Shown here: piece after piece, positions 30,725 to 39,311 of the stretch
Layout of the letters: every line of letters begins with the position of its first letter
How positions within the stretch are numbered: position 1 is the stretch's first letter
Origin: Candidatus Defluviilinea proxima
GTDB taxonomy: Bacteria; Chloroflexota; Anaerolineae; Anaerolineales; Villigracilaceae
Reading direction: 5' to 3'
DNA length: 64,000 nucleotides
Assembly (NCBI GenBank): GCA_016721115.1
Contig: JADKIW010000001.1
Span: forward strand, 1,999,501-2,063,500
The notes under the pieces: model-generated
What the model saw: only the letters and a program-made list of their open reading frames with translations
Database searches by the model: none
Told to the model about the DNA's origin: nothing
Translations under genes and position numbers: made by a program

Positions 30725-30961
30725 ATGCCCATAATCCGCTCTTCTGACATTGGAACCTACCTCTACTGCAACCGTGCCTGGTGGTACAAGAAGCAGGGAG
30801 TTGAATCCATAAATCAGGCTGAACTCGCGGCAGGGACCGAGCTCCACGCCCGGCACGGACGCCAAGTGCTCGCCTCGTCCATCACGCGGACGGTTGGGTT
30901 GATCCTGTTGATGGTTGCGTTAATCATGCTCGTGGGATATTGCACGGTGCAAATCGTTTAA
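30725..30961 (+). CDS. Cas4-like nuclease, N-terminal part on a membrane anchor
   Basis: The 78-residue protein begins IIRSSDIGTYLYCNRAWWYK, the opening seen in Cas4/RecB-like nucleases, in which the Cys is the first Fe-S ligand. It continues AELAAGTELHARHG, which fits the helix with the conserved His. It ends in one membrane segment (GLILLMVALIMLVGYCT). The remaining nuclease motifs are in the next gene, 34 nt downstream in another frame. The two parts might assemble through their membrane helices. Confidence 0.65.
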   Translation: MPIIRSSDIGTYLYCNRAWWYKKQGVESINQAELAAGTELHARHGRQVLASSITRTVGLILLMVALIMLVGYCTVQIV

Positions 30962-30995
30962 ACGTTTCAACTTGTAGACCTTCAAACGAAAATCT

Positions 30996-31508
30996 ATGCT
31001 TTATTTAGCCCTCGCCCTTCTCTTTTTCGCTTTCGTCTTCTTCTGGCAATCAGGTCGCCAGCGGAAAGCCGCAGGTTTGCCCGGCGGGCGTATCATCTAC
31101 ACCGATACGCGCGGCTGGAACAAGCTTGAGAAGCCTCTCTTCCATGCCGGGCTTGAGTTAACAGGAAAACCTGATTACCTCATCGAAAAAAATGGACAGA
31201 TCATCCCTGTGGAAGTGAAATCGGGGAAGGCTCCCGATGCTCCGTATGATTCACATATTTATCAACTGGCATCCTATTGTTTGCTGGTGGAAAAGACCTA
31301 TAACAAACGCCCACCGTATGGGATCATCCATTATGAAGGCCGGGATTTTGCAGTCGATTACACACGTGAGTTGGAATCTTCTTTGCTCGACCTCCTAGCC
31401 GAGATGAAAAGAGACGAACGCAAGAAAGAGGTCGATCGGTCGCATGAGCAGGCATCCCGTTGTAAAAGATGCGGGTTTCGAGAGTCCTGTGAGCAGAAAC
31501 TGGGATAA
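30996..31508 (+). CDS. Cas4-like nuclease, catalytic part on a membrane anchor
   Basis: The 170-residue protein starts with a membrane segment (YLALALLFFAFVFFW). It then carries the PD-(D/E)XK core GKPDYLIEKNGQIIPVEVKS, with Asp and Glu-x-Lys, a QLASYCLLVEKT helix as in motif QxxxY, and a C-terminal cysteine cluster CKRCGFRESC. Those three Cys, with the one in the preceding gene, would complete the four-Cys Fe-S site of Cas4/AddB-type nucleases. No CRISPR array or other cas gene is nearby, so it is probably a solo nuclease. Confidence 0.75.
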   Translation: MLYLALALLFFAFVFFWQSGRQRKAAGLPGGRIIYTDTRGWNKLEKPLFHAGLELTGKPDYLIEKNGQIIPVEVKSGKAPDAPYDSHIYQLASYCLLVEKTYNKRPPYGIIHYEGRDFAVDYTRELESSLLDLLAEMKRDERKKEVDRSHEQASRCKRCGFRESCEQKLG

Positions 31509-31577
31509 ATCTGGAAACAGGGAAACACGTAGATAAGTCAAACCAGAGAACATGTTTACCTGTGTACCTGTCTACCT

Positions 31578-31583
31578 TATAAT
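31578..31583 (+). promoter_or_regulatory. -10 box of nadK, leaderless
   Basis: A perfect TATAAT, 6 nt before the ATG at 31590. Confidence 0.65.
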
Positions 31584-31589
31584 CGAACC

Positions 31590-32453
31590 ATGGCTAATCC
31601 CTTTCTCCCCAAACACCCTGTTGTGACCGCTTATCCTCGTATGCCCCAAGCGTTTGCAGAGGCCGAGGCGATGTCTGGGTACCTCAAGGAATTGGGTGTG
31701 GATGCGCCTTTTGGCTCGCTGTATGATGAAGGTTTGCGGGCGCGAGTGAATAACCGCGAATTTGACATGTTGATCGTTGCCGGTGGTGATGGGAGCGTTC
31801 TGCGGGCAGGACATTTATGTGCCCCTTTGGGAGTTCCCATTCTCGGCGTAAATCTGGGAAGACTTGGGTTCATGATCCAGGTCGACCGGGACGAGTGGCG
31901 TGAGTACTTTGATAAGTTGTTGAATGGCGAAGCGTGGATCGAGAATCGCATGATGCTCCATGCAAAACATGTCCGCGCAGACGCCTCGTTGGGAGAGTGG
32001 GACGCCTTGAACGAAGTGGTAGTGGGGCGCGGGCACAACCTGCGGCCTGTGCGCCTTTCCGCTTCGGTGGATGGGCGTCACCTGACGAGTTATGTGGCAG
32101 ATGGATTGATCGCTTCGACCGCTACCGGTTCAACGGCGTACGCGCTCGCGGCGGGTGGACCGATCTTGCCGCCGGAGTTGCGTAATATTTTGCTGGTGCC
32201 GATCGCACCGCATCTTTCGGTGGATCGTGCGGTTGTTCTCGCTGAAGGTTCGATGGTGAGCATTCGAGTGAAAGGTGAGAACGCGGTCTTGAGCATCGAC
32301 GGTCAGCCTGCCATTTCGTTGATGGATGATGACCATGTGGATATCCATGCCGCTGAAGTGACCGCACAATTTGTACGTTTTGGAGACCCGGGTTATTTTT
32401 ATCGAAACCTGACCGCGCACATGAACGAAAATTCTTTAGGATTGCCGAGATAA
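31590..32453 (+). CDS. nadK: NAD kinase
   Basis: NAD kinase (287 residues) phosphorylates NAD+ at the 2'-hydroxyl to NADP+ using ATP or polyphosphate. Motifs: VAGGDGSVLRAGHL near residue 52, NLGRLGFM, DALNEVVVGRG with the NE pair, and IASTATGSTAYALAAGGPI. Length is normal. It is leaderless and lies between the split nuclease and a zinc-finger membrane protein. Confidence 0.95.
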   Translation: MANPFLPKHPVVTAYPRMPQAFAEAEAMSGYLKELGVDAPFGSLYDEGLRARVNNREFDMLIVAGGDGSVLRAGHLCAPLGVPILGVNLGRLGFMIQVDRDEWREYFDKLLNGEAWIENRMMLHAKHVRADASLGEWDALNEVVVGRGHNLRPVRLSASVDGRHLTSYVADGLIASTATGSTAYALAAGGPILPPELRNILLVPIAPHLSVDRAVVLAEGSMVSIRVKGENAVLSIDGQPAISLMDDDHVDIHAAEVTAQFVRFGDPGYFYRNLTAHMNENSLGLPR

Positions 32454-32559
32454 AGACTGACCATGGACTATAGACCATAGACGATTACACGTTGCAAATG
32501 GTCTATGTTCCACGGTCAATGGTCTGTAATAAAACATAAACTTAATCGGATACTTTGAC

Positions 32560-33087
32560 ATGACCGAATCAACAACCAATACACTCTATTGCTATGTTCA
32601 CCCCAACCGCGAAACATCCCTGCGATGCAATCAATGCGAACGCCCTATTTGTGCTTCGTGTGCTATCCGCACACCGACGGGGTATCGTTGTAAAGAATGC
32701 GTAAAAGGACAACAGCAGATATTCAACACCGCTGAGTGGTACGACTATGTTTTGGGCGGTGTCATTGCGGCGTTTCTTTCCGGCATTGCGTCAGGGCTTG
32801 TGACAGCGATCAGCGGCATTGGCTTCTTCGGCTGGTTCATCATTGCGGCAGGTGCGCCGACAGCAGGCGTCATCATCGCAGAAGCAGTTCGTTTGGTCAC
32901 AAAGAAGCGACGTTCCCGTTCATTGTTCATCACAGTGGCGGTTGGCGTTGTTCTCGGTGCCTTGCCTTTGATCTTGTTCAGGCTTTTCTTTTTTGATCCA
33001 TTTGGAATTCTCTTTCAACTGATCTATCTTTTTCTTGCCACACCCGTTGTATATACACGACTTTCTGGAATTCAATTGTTCAGATAA
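32560..33087 (+). CDS. B-box-type zinc-finger membrane protein
   Basis: The 175-residue protein has an N-terminal Cys/His cluster (CYVHPNRETSLRCNQCERPI, then CASC and YRCKECVKG) that fits a B-box or zinc-ribbon domain. Three or four membrane segments follow at about 60-80, 85-105, 122-145 and 150-165. Function is unknown; such proteins are frequent in Chloroflexota. It is followed 24 nt later by recN. Confidence 0.75.
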   Translation: MTESTTNTLYCYVHPNRETSLRCNQCERPICASCAIRTPTGYRCKECVKGQQQIFNTAEWYDYVLGGVIAAFLSGIASGLVTAISGIGFFGWFIIAAGAPTAGVIIAEAVRLVTKKRRSRSLFITVAVGVVLGALPLILFRLFFFDPFGILFQLIYLFLATPVVYTRLSGIQLFR

Positions 33088-33111
33088 TACAAATTTAAAA
33101 ACTGGTGAATC

Positions 33112-34842
33112 ATGCTAACTGAACTCCACATTCAAAACTTTGCGATCATAGATAAACTCGATTTGCGCTTTAACTCGGGTCTCATCATCCTCACAGGTGA
33201 AACAGGCGCGGGTAAATCCATTATTCTCGATGCCGTGGTCATGCTTATTGGCGGCAAAGCGGATGCCACCTTCGTACGTGCTGAGTCAGAGTCAGCGTTG
33301 GTCGAAGGGGTGTTCCAGCTCAAAGGTCCAGAAAGAGAAGCGGTGCATGAAGTTTTGAACCGTGAAGAGCTGATGGACGACCCCGACTATGTGATCCTAT
33401 CGCGTGAGATCCGCAATGGTGGACGCAGTGTGGCACGCATCAATGGGAGGACGGTCGGCGCTTCTCTCTTAAGGGAGATCGGGTCCATCCTCATTGACAT
33501 TCATGGACAAGCCGAACATTTATCTCTGCTCGATCCACGCTCACACTTGGGCCTGCTCGATCGCTACGCCGAAGTCGCGAAGCCTCTCAATGAGTATCGC
33601 CAGACTTATCATGCATTGCTCAATCTGCGTCATGAATTGAGCGATTTGCGAAAGGCTCAATCAGATGCCGATCGCAAGATCGAGATGCTTACCTATCAAG
33701 CCGAAGAGATCGAAGAGGCGCGTTTGAAAATAGGGGAGGACGAAGAACTGCGCAAGGAACGTGACCGATTGGCGAATGCCGAGGCGCTGGCACAGAATGC
33801 ACAAGAGGCGCTTGCCATTCTTGACGAAGGCTCGCCTGAAATGCCCGCCGCAAGTGACTTGATCGGACAGGCGGCTCAGGCTTTGGGTGCGCTCGCAAAA
33901 ATCGACTCGGCGCAAAATGAATTATCGAACCAAGCCGAGCTGTTGCTTGATACCATGTCTGATATCGTGCACACGTTGCGCGATTACTTGGAAGAGATCG
34001 AATTTAATCCAAAGCGGCTCGATGAAGTGGAAGAACGCATCGACCTGATCCACTCGCTCACGCGCAAATATGGCGGAAGCATCCCCGCTGTCATTGCTTA
34101 TGGACAGGATGCACGCAAGCAATTGGAAACCATCACGGGTGCGGCAGAACGCATTGACGAACTCGAAATGGAAGAGGCGAAGCTGTTAAACAAACTTGCC
34201 AAACAAGGCGGTGCGTTGAGCGAGAAGCGCAAGTCTGCGGCCGTTTCCATGGCAAAGGGAATCGAAACAGAGTTGGGCGACCTGAAGATGTCCTCAGCGA
34301 AATTCAAAGCGGACTTCCAAACGAAGACTGACCCGAACGGCGTGCCACTTGAAGATGGAACACGCGTTGGTTTTGATCAAAACGGATTCGACAAAGTGGA
34401 ATTTCTAATCGCCCCGAACCCCGGCGAAGGGCTCAAGCCCTTGGTCAAGATTGCCTCGGGCGGTGAGACCTCGCGTTTGATGCTGGGATTGAAAAATGTC
34501 TTAGCAGGTGCTGACGAAGTCCCATCCCTTATCTTCGATGAGATCGATCAGGGGATCGGTGGCCGTGTGGGTATGATCGTGGGACAGAAACTCTGGAATC
34601 TCTCACGTTCGCATCAAGTCTTCTGTGTGACACATCTCCCACAACTGGCTGTCTTTGGTGATGAACATTATCAGGTACAGAAACTTATTCAAACCAACCG
34701 CACATTGACGCGCGTTGAGCGTCTCGATGGTGAGGCTCGTTTACTTGAACTTTCGCAAATGCTCGGGGAAGTCGGCGAAGGAACTCTCCGCTCTGCACAT
34801 GAGTTGTTGCAGGTGGCAAGAGAGATGATCAAAGGAAAGTAA
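33112..34842 (+). CDS. recN: DNA repair protein RecN
   Basis: RecN is an SMC-like ATPase of double-strand break repair. The 576-residue protein has Walker A GETGAGKSIILDAV near residue 30, a central coiled coil (about 160-390), the ABC signature ASGGETSRLMLGL near 448 and Walker B SLIFDEIDQGIGG. The end GDEHYQVQK plus TRVERL matches the family. Length is normal. Confidence 0.96.
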   Translation: MLTELHIQNFAIIDKLDLRFNSGLIILTGETGAGKSIILDAVVMLIGGKADATFVRAESESALVEGVFQLKGPEREAVHEVLNREELMDDPDYVILSREIRNGGRSVARINGRTVGASLLREIGSILIDIHGQAEHLSLLDPRSHLGLLDRYAEVAKPLNEYRQTYHALLNLRHELSDLRKAQSDADRKIEMLTYQAEEIEEARLKIGEDEELRKERDRLANAEALAQNAQEALAILDEGSPEMPAASDLIGQAAQALGALAKIDSAQNELSNQAELLLDTMSDIVHTLRDYLEEIEFNPKRLDEVEERIDLIHSLTRKYGGSIPAVIAYGQDARKQLETITGAAERIDELEMEEAKLLNKLAKQGGALSEKRKSAAVSMAKGIETELGDLKMSSAKFKADFQTKTDPNGVPLEDGTRVGFDQNGFDKVEFLIAPNPGEGLKPLVKIASGGETSRLMLGLKNVLAGADEVPSLIFDEIDQGIGGRVGMIVGQKLWNLSRSHQVFCVTHLPQLAVFGDEHYQVQKLIQTNRTLTRVERLDGEARLLELSQMLGEVGEGTLRSAHELLQVAREMIKGK

Positions 34843-34925
34843 ATTCATTGTCGCAGTAGAACATGTAGGTAGCAAAGTAACCCATCCTTGCAGTTACTAT
34901 TGCGATGATTTAAACAAGGAGAAAA

Positions 34926-36353
34926 ATGAAAACAAGATATACCCCTATTTTATTAGCCGCTGGTGTTTTGGTGCTTGCCAGTCTGGCATGTCAGGCAGCG
35001 TCTAGCACAGGACCTGCTGATGACAATACATCGCAGTCCCCAACCTCAGAATCACAATCACCAGCCTCTACAGAGGCTCCATCACAGCCTGCTCTGGAAC
35101 CCGCGACCATGGAGACTAAAGGCGCTGGTATCTTGTGTGTCGGAACAAAAAATGGTTTGGGTTGTTTGAATGAAAACGGCTGGCAGATCTATACAGATGA
35201 AAATTCTGATCTCCCCAATAACTATTTATATGCCGGAGCTATTTGCCCGGACGGTCAGTTCGCGATTGCACATATTAACGGTGTGGTCTTGTTCGATGGC
35301 AAAAGCTTTAAACAGATCCCTGAAACCAAAGATTACTCATCCCCAGAAGGCGTTGCTTGTGATGCTGATGGTGGCGTTTGGGTGGCACACTTCCAGGGTG
35401 TGAGCCATTACTCCAGCGGACAATGGAAAACCTACGGCGCTGAAAATCTGGCGAGTGGTGCATCTTCCAATGAATTGATCTCTGACGTGCAGGTGGCTCC
35501 TGATGGGAAGGTTTGGGTGCTCACTTCACGCAGTGTAGCATTGTTCGAAAATGATACGTGGACTGTCTATCAGGAGGGACAGGGTTTCGATGGAAGTCGA
35601 TTCTTCGATGCGCTCACACTCGATGCAAAGGGACGTCCATGGGTGGCGCACAGTGGTGGTGTGGATATCTTTGAAAATGGTGCATGGACTTCCGTGGAAA
35701 AATCAGATTACAACTCCTCTCAAAGCATAGCCGTGGACGCGAAAGGTCAGGCTTGGCTTGGGACGTTAAGTGATGGCGCGTATGTATTTGATGGCAATAC
35801 ATGGTCTCACTATGACCGCGCTTCTGAAAAATTACCGAGTAATGATGTTAGTTTTATTTCCGCCGATCATGGTGGGCGTGTCTGGATTGGTACTTCCTAC
35901 GGGCTCACGGTCTTTGATGGCTCGAACTGGCAGAACCTGTTCATGAGCAATTCCGGTTTGCACGATAACGACATTTCATTTTTGATCGTGTCTAATGATG
36001 GTCCGGCTCTCCCTGCCGTGGAAGAAAAAGCGAAAGGCTCACTAACCGGTAAACTCATGGATGCGAACAATGCTCCCCTTGCCGATATGCGCGTGGAGAT
36101 CTGTGTGGAAACACTTGGCACCAGTTACTCTGGCGAAACGCCCTGTTCTGACCAGCCTTTCTCGCTCTCTTCCAAAACGGATTCAACCGGCGTGTTTTTG
36201 TTTGAGAATGTTCCTGCTGGTTATTACGTCATTGTGGCAGAGACCGGCACAGGCTGGGCGCAACTCACTGACCAGTACGGTATCGGCTCCGAACGGACGT
36301 TGATCGAAGCAGGTGACAAATATGATATCGGAACGCTGACCTTGGAAGAGTAA
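34926..36353 (+). CDS. Lipoprotein with two-component-regulator-type propeller and carboxypeptidase-like domain
   Basis: A 475-residue exported lipoprotein: signal with lipobox LASLAC (about residue 22), a Ser/Gln/Pro linker, then a propeller of repeats of the kind IAVDAKGQAWLGTLSDGAYV, WVLTSRSVALFENDTW and ISADHGGRVWIGTSYGLTVF, as in periplasmic sensor propellers. Residues about 375-470 form a carboxypeptidase-regulatory-like beta-sandwich (GSLTGKLMDANNAPLADMRV ... FENVPAGYYVIVAETG). A ribosome binding site AAGGAG precedes the ATG. Ligand unknown. Confidence 0.85.
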   Translation: MKTRYTPILLAAGVLVLASLACQAASSTGPADDNTSQSPTSESQSPASTEAPSQPALEPATMETKGAGILCVGTKNGLGCLNENGWQIYTDENSDLPNNYLYAGAICPDGQFAIAHINGVVLFDGKSFKQIPETKDYSSPEGVACDADGGVWVAHFQGVSHYSSGQWKTYGAENLASGASSNELISDVQVAPDGKVWVLTSRSVALFENDTWTVYQEGQGFDGSRFFDALTLDAKGRPWVAHSGGVDIFENGAWTSVEKSDYNSSQSIAVDAKGQAWLGTLSDGAYVFDGNTWSHYDRASEKLPSNDVSFISADHGGRVWIGTSYGLTVFDGSNWQNLFMSNSGLHDNDISFLIVSNDGPALPAVEEKAKGSLTGKLMDANNAPLADMRVEICVETLGTSYSGETPCSDQPFSLSSKTDSTGVFLFENVPAGYYVIVAETGTGWAQLTDQYGIGSERTLIEAGDKYDIGTLTLEE

Positions 36354-36370
36354 TAACCACAGAAAATAAA

Positions 36371-36407
36371 AAAAATCCGAAGTTGTACACTTCGGATTTT
36401 TTTATTT
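36371..36407. terminator. Bidirectional terminator between propeller lipoprotein and feoC
   Basis: ATCCGAAGT (36375-36383) pairs with ACTTCGGAT (36389-36397), flanked by A-rich and T-rich runs, between convergent genes. Confidence 0.9.
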
Positions 36408-36415
36408 AGGTTGTA

Positions 36416-36676
36416 TCAAATGACATCAGAAAGAGGTTTGTCCGTTTTGATTGCATATCTCTTCCCTCTCGCCTTGAGTAAATTGCAATCAGACTGAACT
36501 CCGCATGTGGTGCAACATTGACCGTCAGGCCCGATCTCGAGTAGCTTCCCTTTTTGTACTAACAGATCAATCATAGAAAGCACTGCAGAAGGCTGAGCCT
36601 TCATCTCGCGGCTGATCTCGGAGAGGCTCAAGCCGCTCTCTTTGCCTTCGAGGAGTTGGACTAATTGACTCAGCAC
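36416..36676 (-). CDS. feoC: FeoC-like regulator
   Basis: The 86-residue protein has an N-terminal winged-helix segment (LSLSEISREMKAQPSAVLSM) and a Cys cluster CCTTCGVQSDC that could bind an Fe-S cluster or metal, as in FeoC. It is the last gene of the feo operon, 4 nt after feoB-C. FeoC proteins are thought to regulate the operon or protect FeoB from proteolysis. Confidence 0.85.
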   Translation of the reverse strand: MLSQLVQLLEGKESGLSLSEISREMKAQPSAVLSMIDLLVQKGKLLEIGPDGQCCTTCGVQSDCNLLKARGKRYAIKTDKPLSDVI

Positions 36677-36680
36677 AACA

Positions 36681-38366
36681 TTATCCTAATCCGAGCAGGA
36701 GTCCGCCTTGGTAGACGATAAAGGCGACGAGCCACGCAACGGCAGTTTGATAGACTGCGGATGTGACTGCCCAGGACGTGCCAAACTCATGTTTGATCGC
36801 GCCCAGTGTGGCGACGCAGGGTACATATAACAAAACGAACACTAGAAATGCGGCGGCGCTCAATGGTGTGAAGCGGTCGCGCAATGCAAGGCTCAGAGCA
36901 GTATCTTCTCTTTCAGATTCTTCATCGACCAAATTCACACCGGGGATGATGCTCAATAGGATTTTTCCTGAACTGATCGTCGCGTCCACAAATCCCTGAC
37001 CGATACCGACCAACTCTTTGCCAAGAGTGGTGGGTTCGGATACTTCCGCTTCTTCACCGCCAAGATAGATCTGGCTCATCGTACTGACGACGATCTCCTT
37101 CGCCATGAAGCCCGTTACGAGCGCACCACCTGTTTCCCAGCCATCAAACCCAAGCGGGGCAAAGACGGGTGAGATCGCACTACTGACTTTGCCAAAATAT
37201 GAGTCGCGTTGGTTGCTTACGCCGAATGGCAGATTGAGCAGAAGCCACATCACTAAGGATGCATACAAAATCGTTGTCCCCGCCTTGCGGACAAATTCGC
37301 TGGTGTTCTCCCACATGTGGATGAGAACACTCTTCACTGCGGGTTGGCGATAGGGAGGAAGTTCCAGTACAAAAGCGGATGTTGCATCGGGTTTGAGAAT
37401 TGTTTTCGTGAAGACCATTCCAGCCAACATCGCGATAACGATGCCCAAGGCATACATGGCCCAGATGACTGTCCCTGCACGGGCACCGAAGAAAGCGAGG
37501 CCGAAGACAACATACACAGGCAGACGTGCCGAGCATGACATGAGTGGCACAAGCAAGGCTGTCAGAACTCTGTCACGGCGGCTGGCGATGGTACGAGTCG
37601 CATAAATGGCAGGGACGGCACAGCCAAACCCGAGGATCATCGGGATGAACGATTTGCCATGTAAACCGACAACGCGCATGAAACGATCCATGACGAACGC
37701 GGCGCGGGACATGTACCCTGAGTCTTCGAGTAATGCGAGGAAGAAGTACAAGATCAACAGGCCGGGGACAAAGACCAGCACGCCTCCAACGCCTGCGACG
37801 ATTCCGTCAATGACGAGAGAATGAATCCACGCGGGAGCAGATATAAGGTCCAGTATGAAGCGGAAGAGGTTGGCGATGGGGCCGTTGATAACGGCATCCG
37901 TCCAATCGAGGAAAGGCGATGAGACATCGATCACTAGTCGAAATACGATGTACATCACCGCGAAGAATACAGGCAGGCCGAGCCACTTGTGTGTGACGAT
38001 GTCGTCGATGCGATCTGTGAGGGTGAGGCGGTCAAGTTGTGGGCGGTGTAGGGACTGGCGCACGATACCGTTGATGTACCCGTAGCGGCGGTCGGCGGTG
38101 AGGAGGTCGAAGTCATCGCCAAGCATGGACGAGACATGGTCCGCGCCTTGTTTGGCGAGCGCGATGATCTGTTCGCCTTGGGGCATTTGTTGTACACGGG
38201 CGAGGATATCGGCATCGGCTTCGAGAAGTTTGAGGGCCAGCCAACGTTGTGAATACTGACCGGTGTCGAATTTTATTTCTTCAAATGCGGTGATGAGCTT
38301 TGCGATCTCGCGCTCGATCTTGCCGCCGTAATCAAGTTTGAATAAAGTGTTTGTTGTAATGGTCAT
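36681..38366 (-). CDS. feoB: Ferrous iron transporter FeoB, membrane part (split gene)
   Basis: The 561-residue protein holds the membrane domain of FeoB without its GTPase domain. Residues 1-110 match the cytosolic FeoB linker region. Two Gate/Nucleoside-recognition cores follow: IPMILGFGCAVPAIYATRTI, AALLVPLMSCSARLPVYVV and GWETGGALVTGFMAKEIVVS. About eleven membrane segments are visible. The GTPase domain is encoded 63 nt upstream at 38430-38933. A palindromic repeat (38379-38430) fills the gap, and it supplies the start of the GTPase gene's stop codon. The two products probably reassociate. Confidence 0.92.
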   Translation of the reverse strand: MTITTNTLFKLDYGGKIEREIAKLITAFEEIKFDTGQYSQRWLALKLLEADADILARVQQMPQGEQIIALAKQGADHVSSMLGDDFDLLTADRRYGYINGIVRQSLHRPQLDRLTLTDRIDDIVTHKWLGLPVFFAVMYIVFRLVIDVSSPFLDWTDAVINGPIANLFRFILDLISAPAWIHSLVIDGIVAGVGGVLVFVPGLLILYFFLALLEDSGYMSRAAFVMDRFMRVVGLHGKSFIPMILGFGCAVPAIYATRTIASRRDRVLTALLVPLMSCSARLPVYVVFGLAFFGARAGTVIWAMYALGIVIAMLAGMVFTKTILKPDATSAFVLELPPYRQPAVKSVLIHMWENTSEFVRKAGTTILYASLVMWLLLNLPFGVSNQRDSYFGKVSSAISPVFAPLGFDGWETGGALVTGFMAKEIVVSTMSQIYLGGEEAEVSEPTTLGKELVGIGQGFVDATISSGKILLSIIPGVNLVDEESEREDTALSLALRDRFTPLSAAAFLVFVLLYVPCVATLGAIKHEFGTSWAVTSAVYQTAVAWLVAFIVYQGGLLLGLG

Positions 38367-38378
38367 GTCGTTTGTCCT

Positions 38379-38430
38379 GCCACGGAGATGTAGAGACTCG
38401 GTTATTTAAATTTCTCTGCATCTCTGCGGC
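38379..38430. repeat. Palindromic repeat at the split between the two feoB parts
   Basis: Arms GCCACGGAGATGTAGAGA (38379-38396) and TCTCTGCATCTCTGCGGC (38413-38430) are 18-bp imperfect inverted repeats with 15 of 18 positions paired. The right arm abuts the stop codon of the GTPase gene. Confidence 0.8.
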
Positions 38431-38933
38431 TAATTTTTTCTCGCCATTCGCACGGCTTTATTGATAAGTTCAGTAATACCTTTGCCTTTGTTTGCGGCTG
38501 TTTCCACAACAGGGATGTTCCCAAGCAGTTGTGATAAGCCATCCATGTTGATCTTAGCTCCGTCCCTGTGCAGGTCATCGGACATGTTGAGTGCAAGGAT
38601 GACGGGCACGTCCAATTCCAAGATCTGAACAGTGAGATACAAATTGCGTTCGAGGTTGGTGGCGTCGATCACATTGATGACGACGTCGGGACGTTCCTGA
38701 ATGATGTAATCGCGCGCGATGATCTCTTCCGGTGAATAGGCAGTGAGGCTATAGGTGCCGGGCAAGTCCACGATGTTGATGGTCTTGCCATCATGTTCGA
38801 TCTCACCTTCTTTTTTCTCAACGGTCTTGCCGGGCCAATTGCCTGTGTGTTGACGTAACCCCGTGAGCGCATTGAAGATCGTCGTTTTGCCTGCATTGGG
38901 ATTTCCTGCAAGTGCGATGGTCATGTCAGCCAT
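38430..38933 (-). CDS. feoB: Ferrous iron transporter FeoB, GTPase domain (split gene)
   Basis: The 167-residue protein is the cytosolic G domain of FeoB alone. It has G1 GNPNAGKTTIFNALTG, G3 DLPGTYSL, G4 NMSDD (the usual NxxD) and the early segment HTGNWPGKTVEKKEG, which is the FeoB-specific switch I. The helical GDI domain is short. The ATG at 38933 overlaps the feoA stop by 8 nt. The stop lies next to a palindromic repeat, and the membrane domain follows as a separate gene. Confidence 0.93.
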   Translation of the reverse strand: MADMTIALAGNPNAGKTTIFNALTGLRQHTGNWPGKTVEKKEGEIEHDGKTINIVDLPGTYSLTAYSPEEIIARDYIIQERPDVVINVIDATNLERNLYLTVQILELDVPVILALNMSDDLHRDGAKINMDGLSQLLGNIPVVETAANKGKGITELINKAVRMARKN

Positions 38934-39177
38934 TGTCGTTTCCTTGCAGGGAGACTTCGATAAATGCGGCTTCCTCTTTTCGTAGGGCAAGGTGATAGCC
39001 TTTGATGAAATATTCCACGGGGTCACCGAGTGGGGCGTTGCGCTCGATCAAGATCGTCTCGCCTTTGACGATTCCCATTTCAACGAAGCGCCTGCGTAAT
39101 GCACTGGCTCCATTGACCTTGGTGATTGTCGCCCGTTGTCCCGGACGTAGTAAATGTAATTGAGTTGATTCAGACAT
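38926..39177 (-). CDS. feoA: Ferrous iron transport protein FeoA
   Basis: The 83-residue SH3-like protein (LRPGQRATITKVNGASALRRR, then GIVKGETILIERNAPLGDPV) supports FeoB activity. The ATG at 39177 is preceded by AAAAGGAAACC; a longer frame runs through repeats and is not coding. It is the first gene of the feo operon, with order feoA, feoB GTPase, feoB membrane, feoC. Confidence 0.92.
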   Translation of the reverse strand: MSESTQLHLLRPGQRATITKVNGASALRRRFVEMGIVKGETILIERNAPLGDPVEYFIKGYHLALRKEEAAFIEVSLQGNDNG

Positions 39178-39200
39178 GGTTTCCTTTTCAAAAATACTTC

Positions 39201-39247
39201 GTTGGTTGAGTAGGGGCGGGGTCTTTCCGCCCCGTATCGAAACCAAC
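39201..39247. repeat. Dispersed palindrome GTTGGTT-type, copy 1
   Basis: Begins GTTGGTTGAGTAGGGGCGGG and ends CGTATCGAAACCAAC; arms are inverted. Part of the feoA-dtxR spacer. Confidence 0.75.
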
Positions 39248-39273
39248 AAGTAACAAGAGTTATTTTGCTTACT

Positions 39274-39304
39274 GGTGGTTTCGACTGCTTGCGTCTCAAC
39301 CACC
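39274..39304. repeat. Dispersed palindrome GTTGGTT-type, copy 2
   Basis: GGTGGTTTCGACTGC followed by TTGCGTCTCAACCACC; an inverted repeat in the opposite orientation to copy 1. Confidence 0.75.
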
Positions 39305-39311
39305 GATATAT

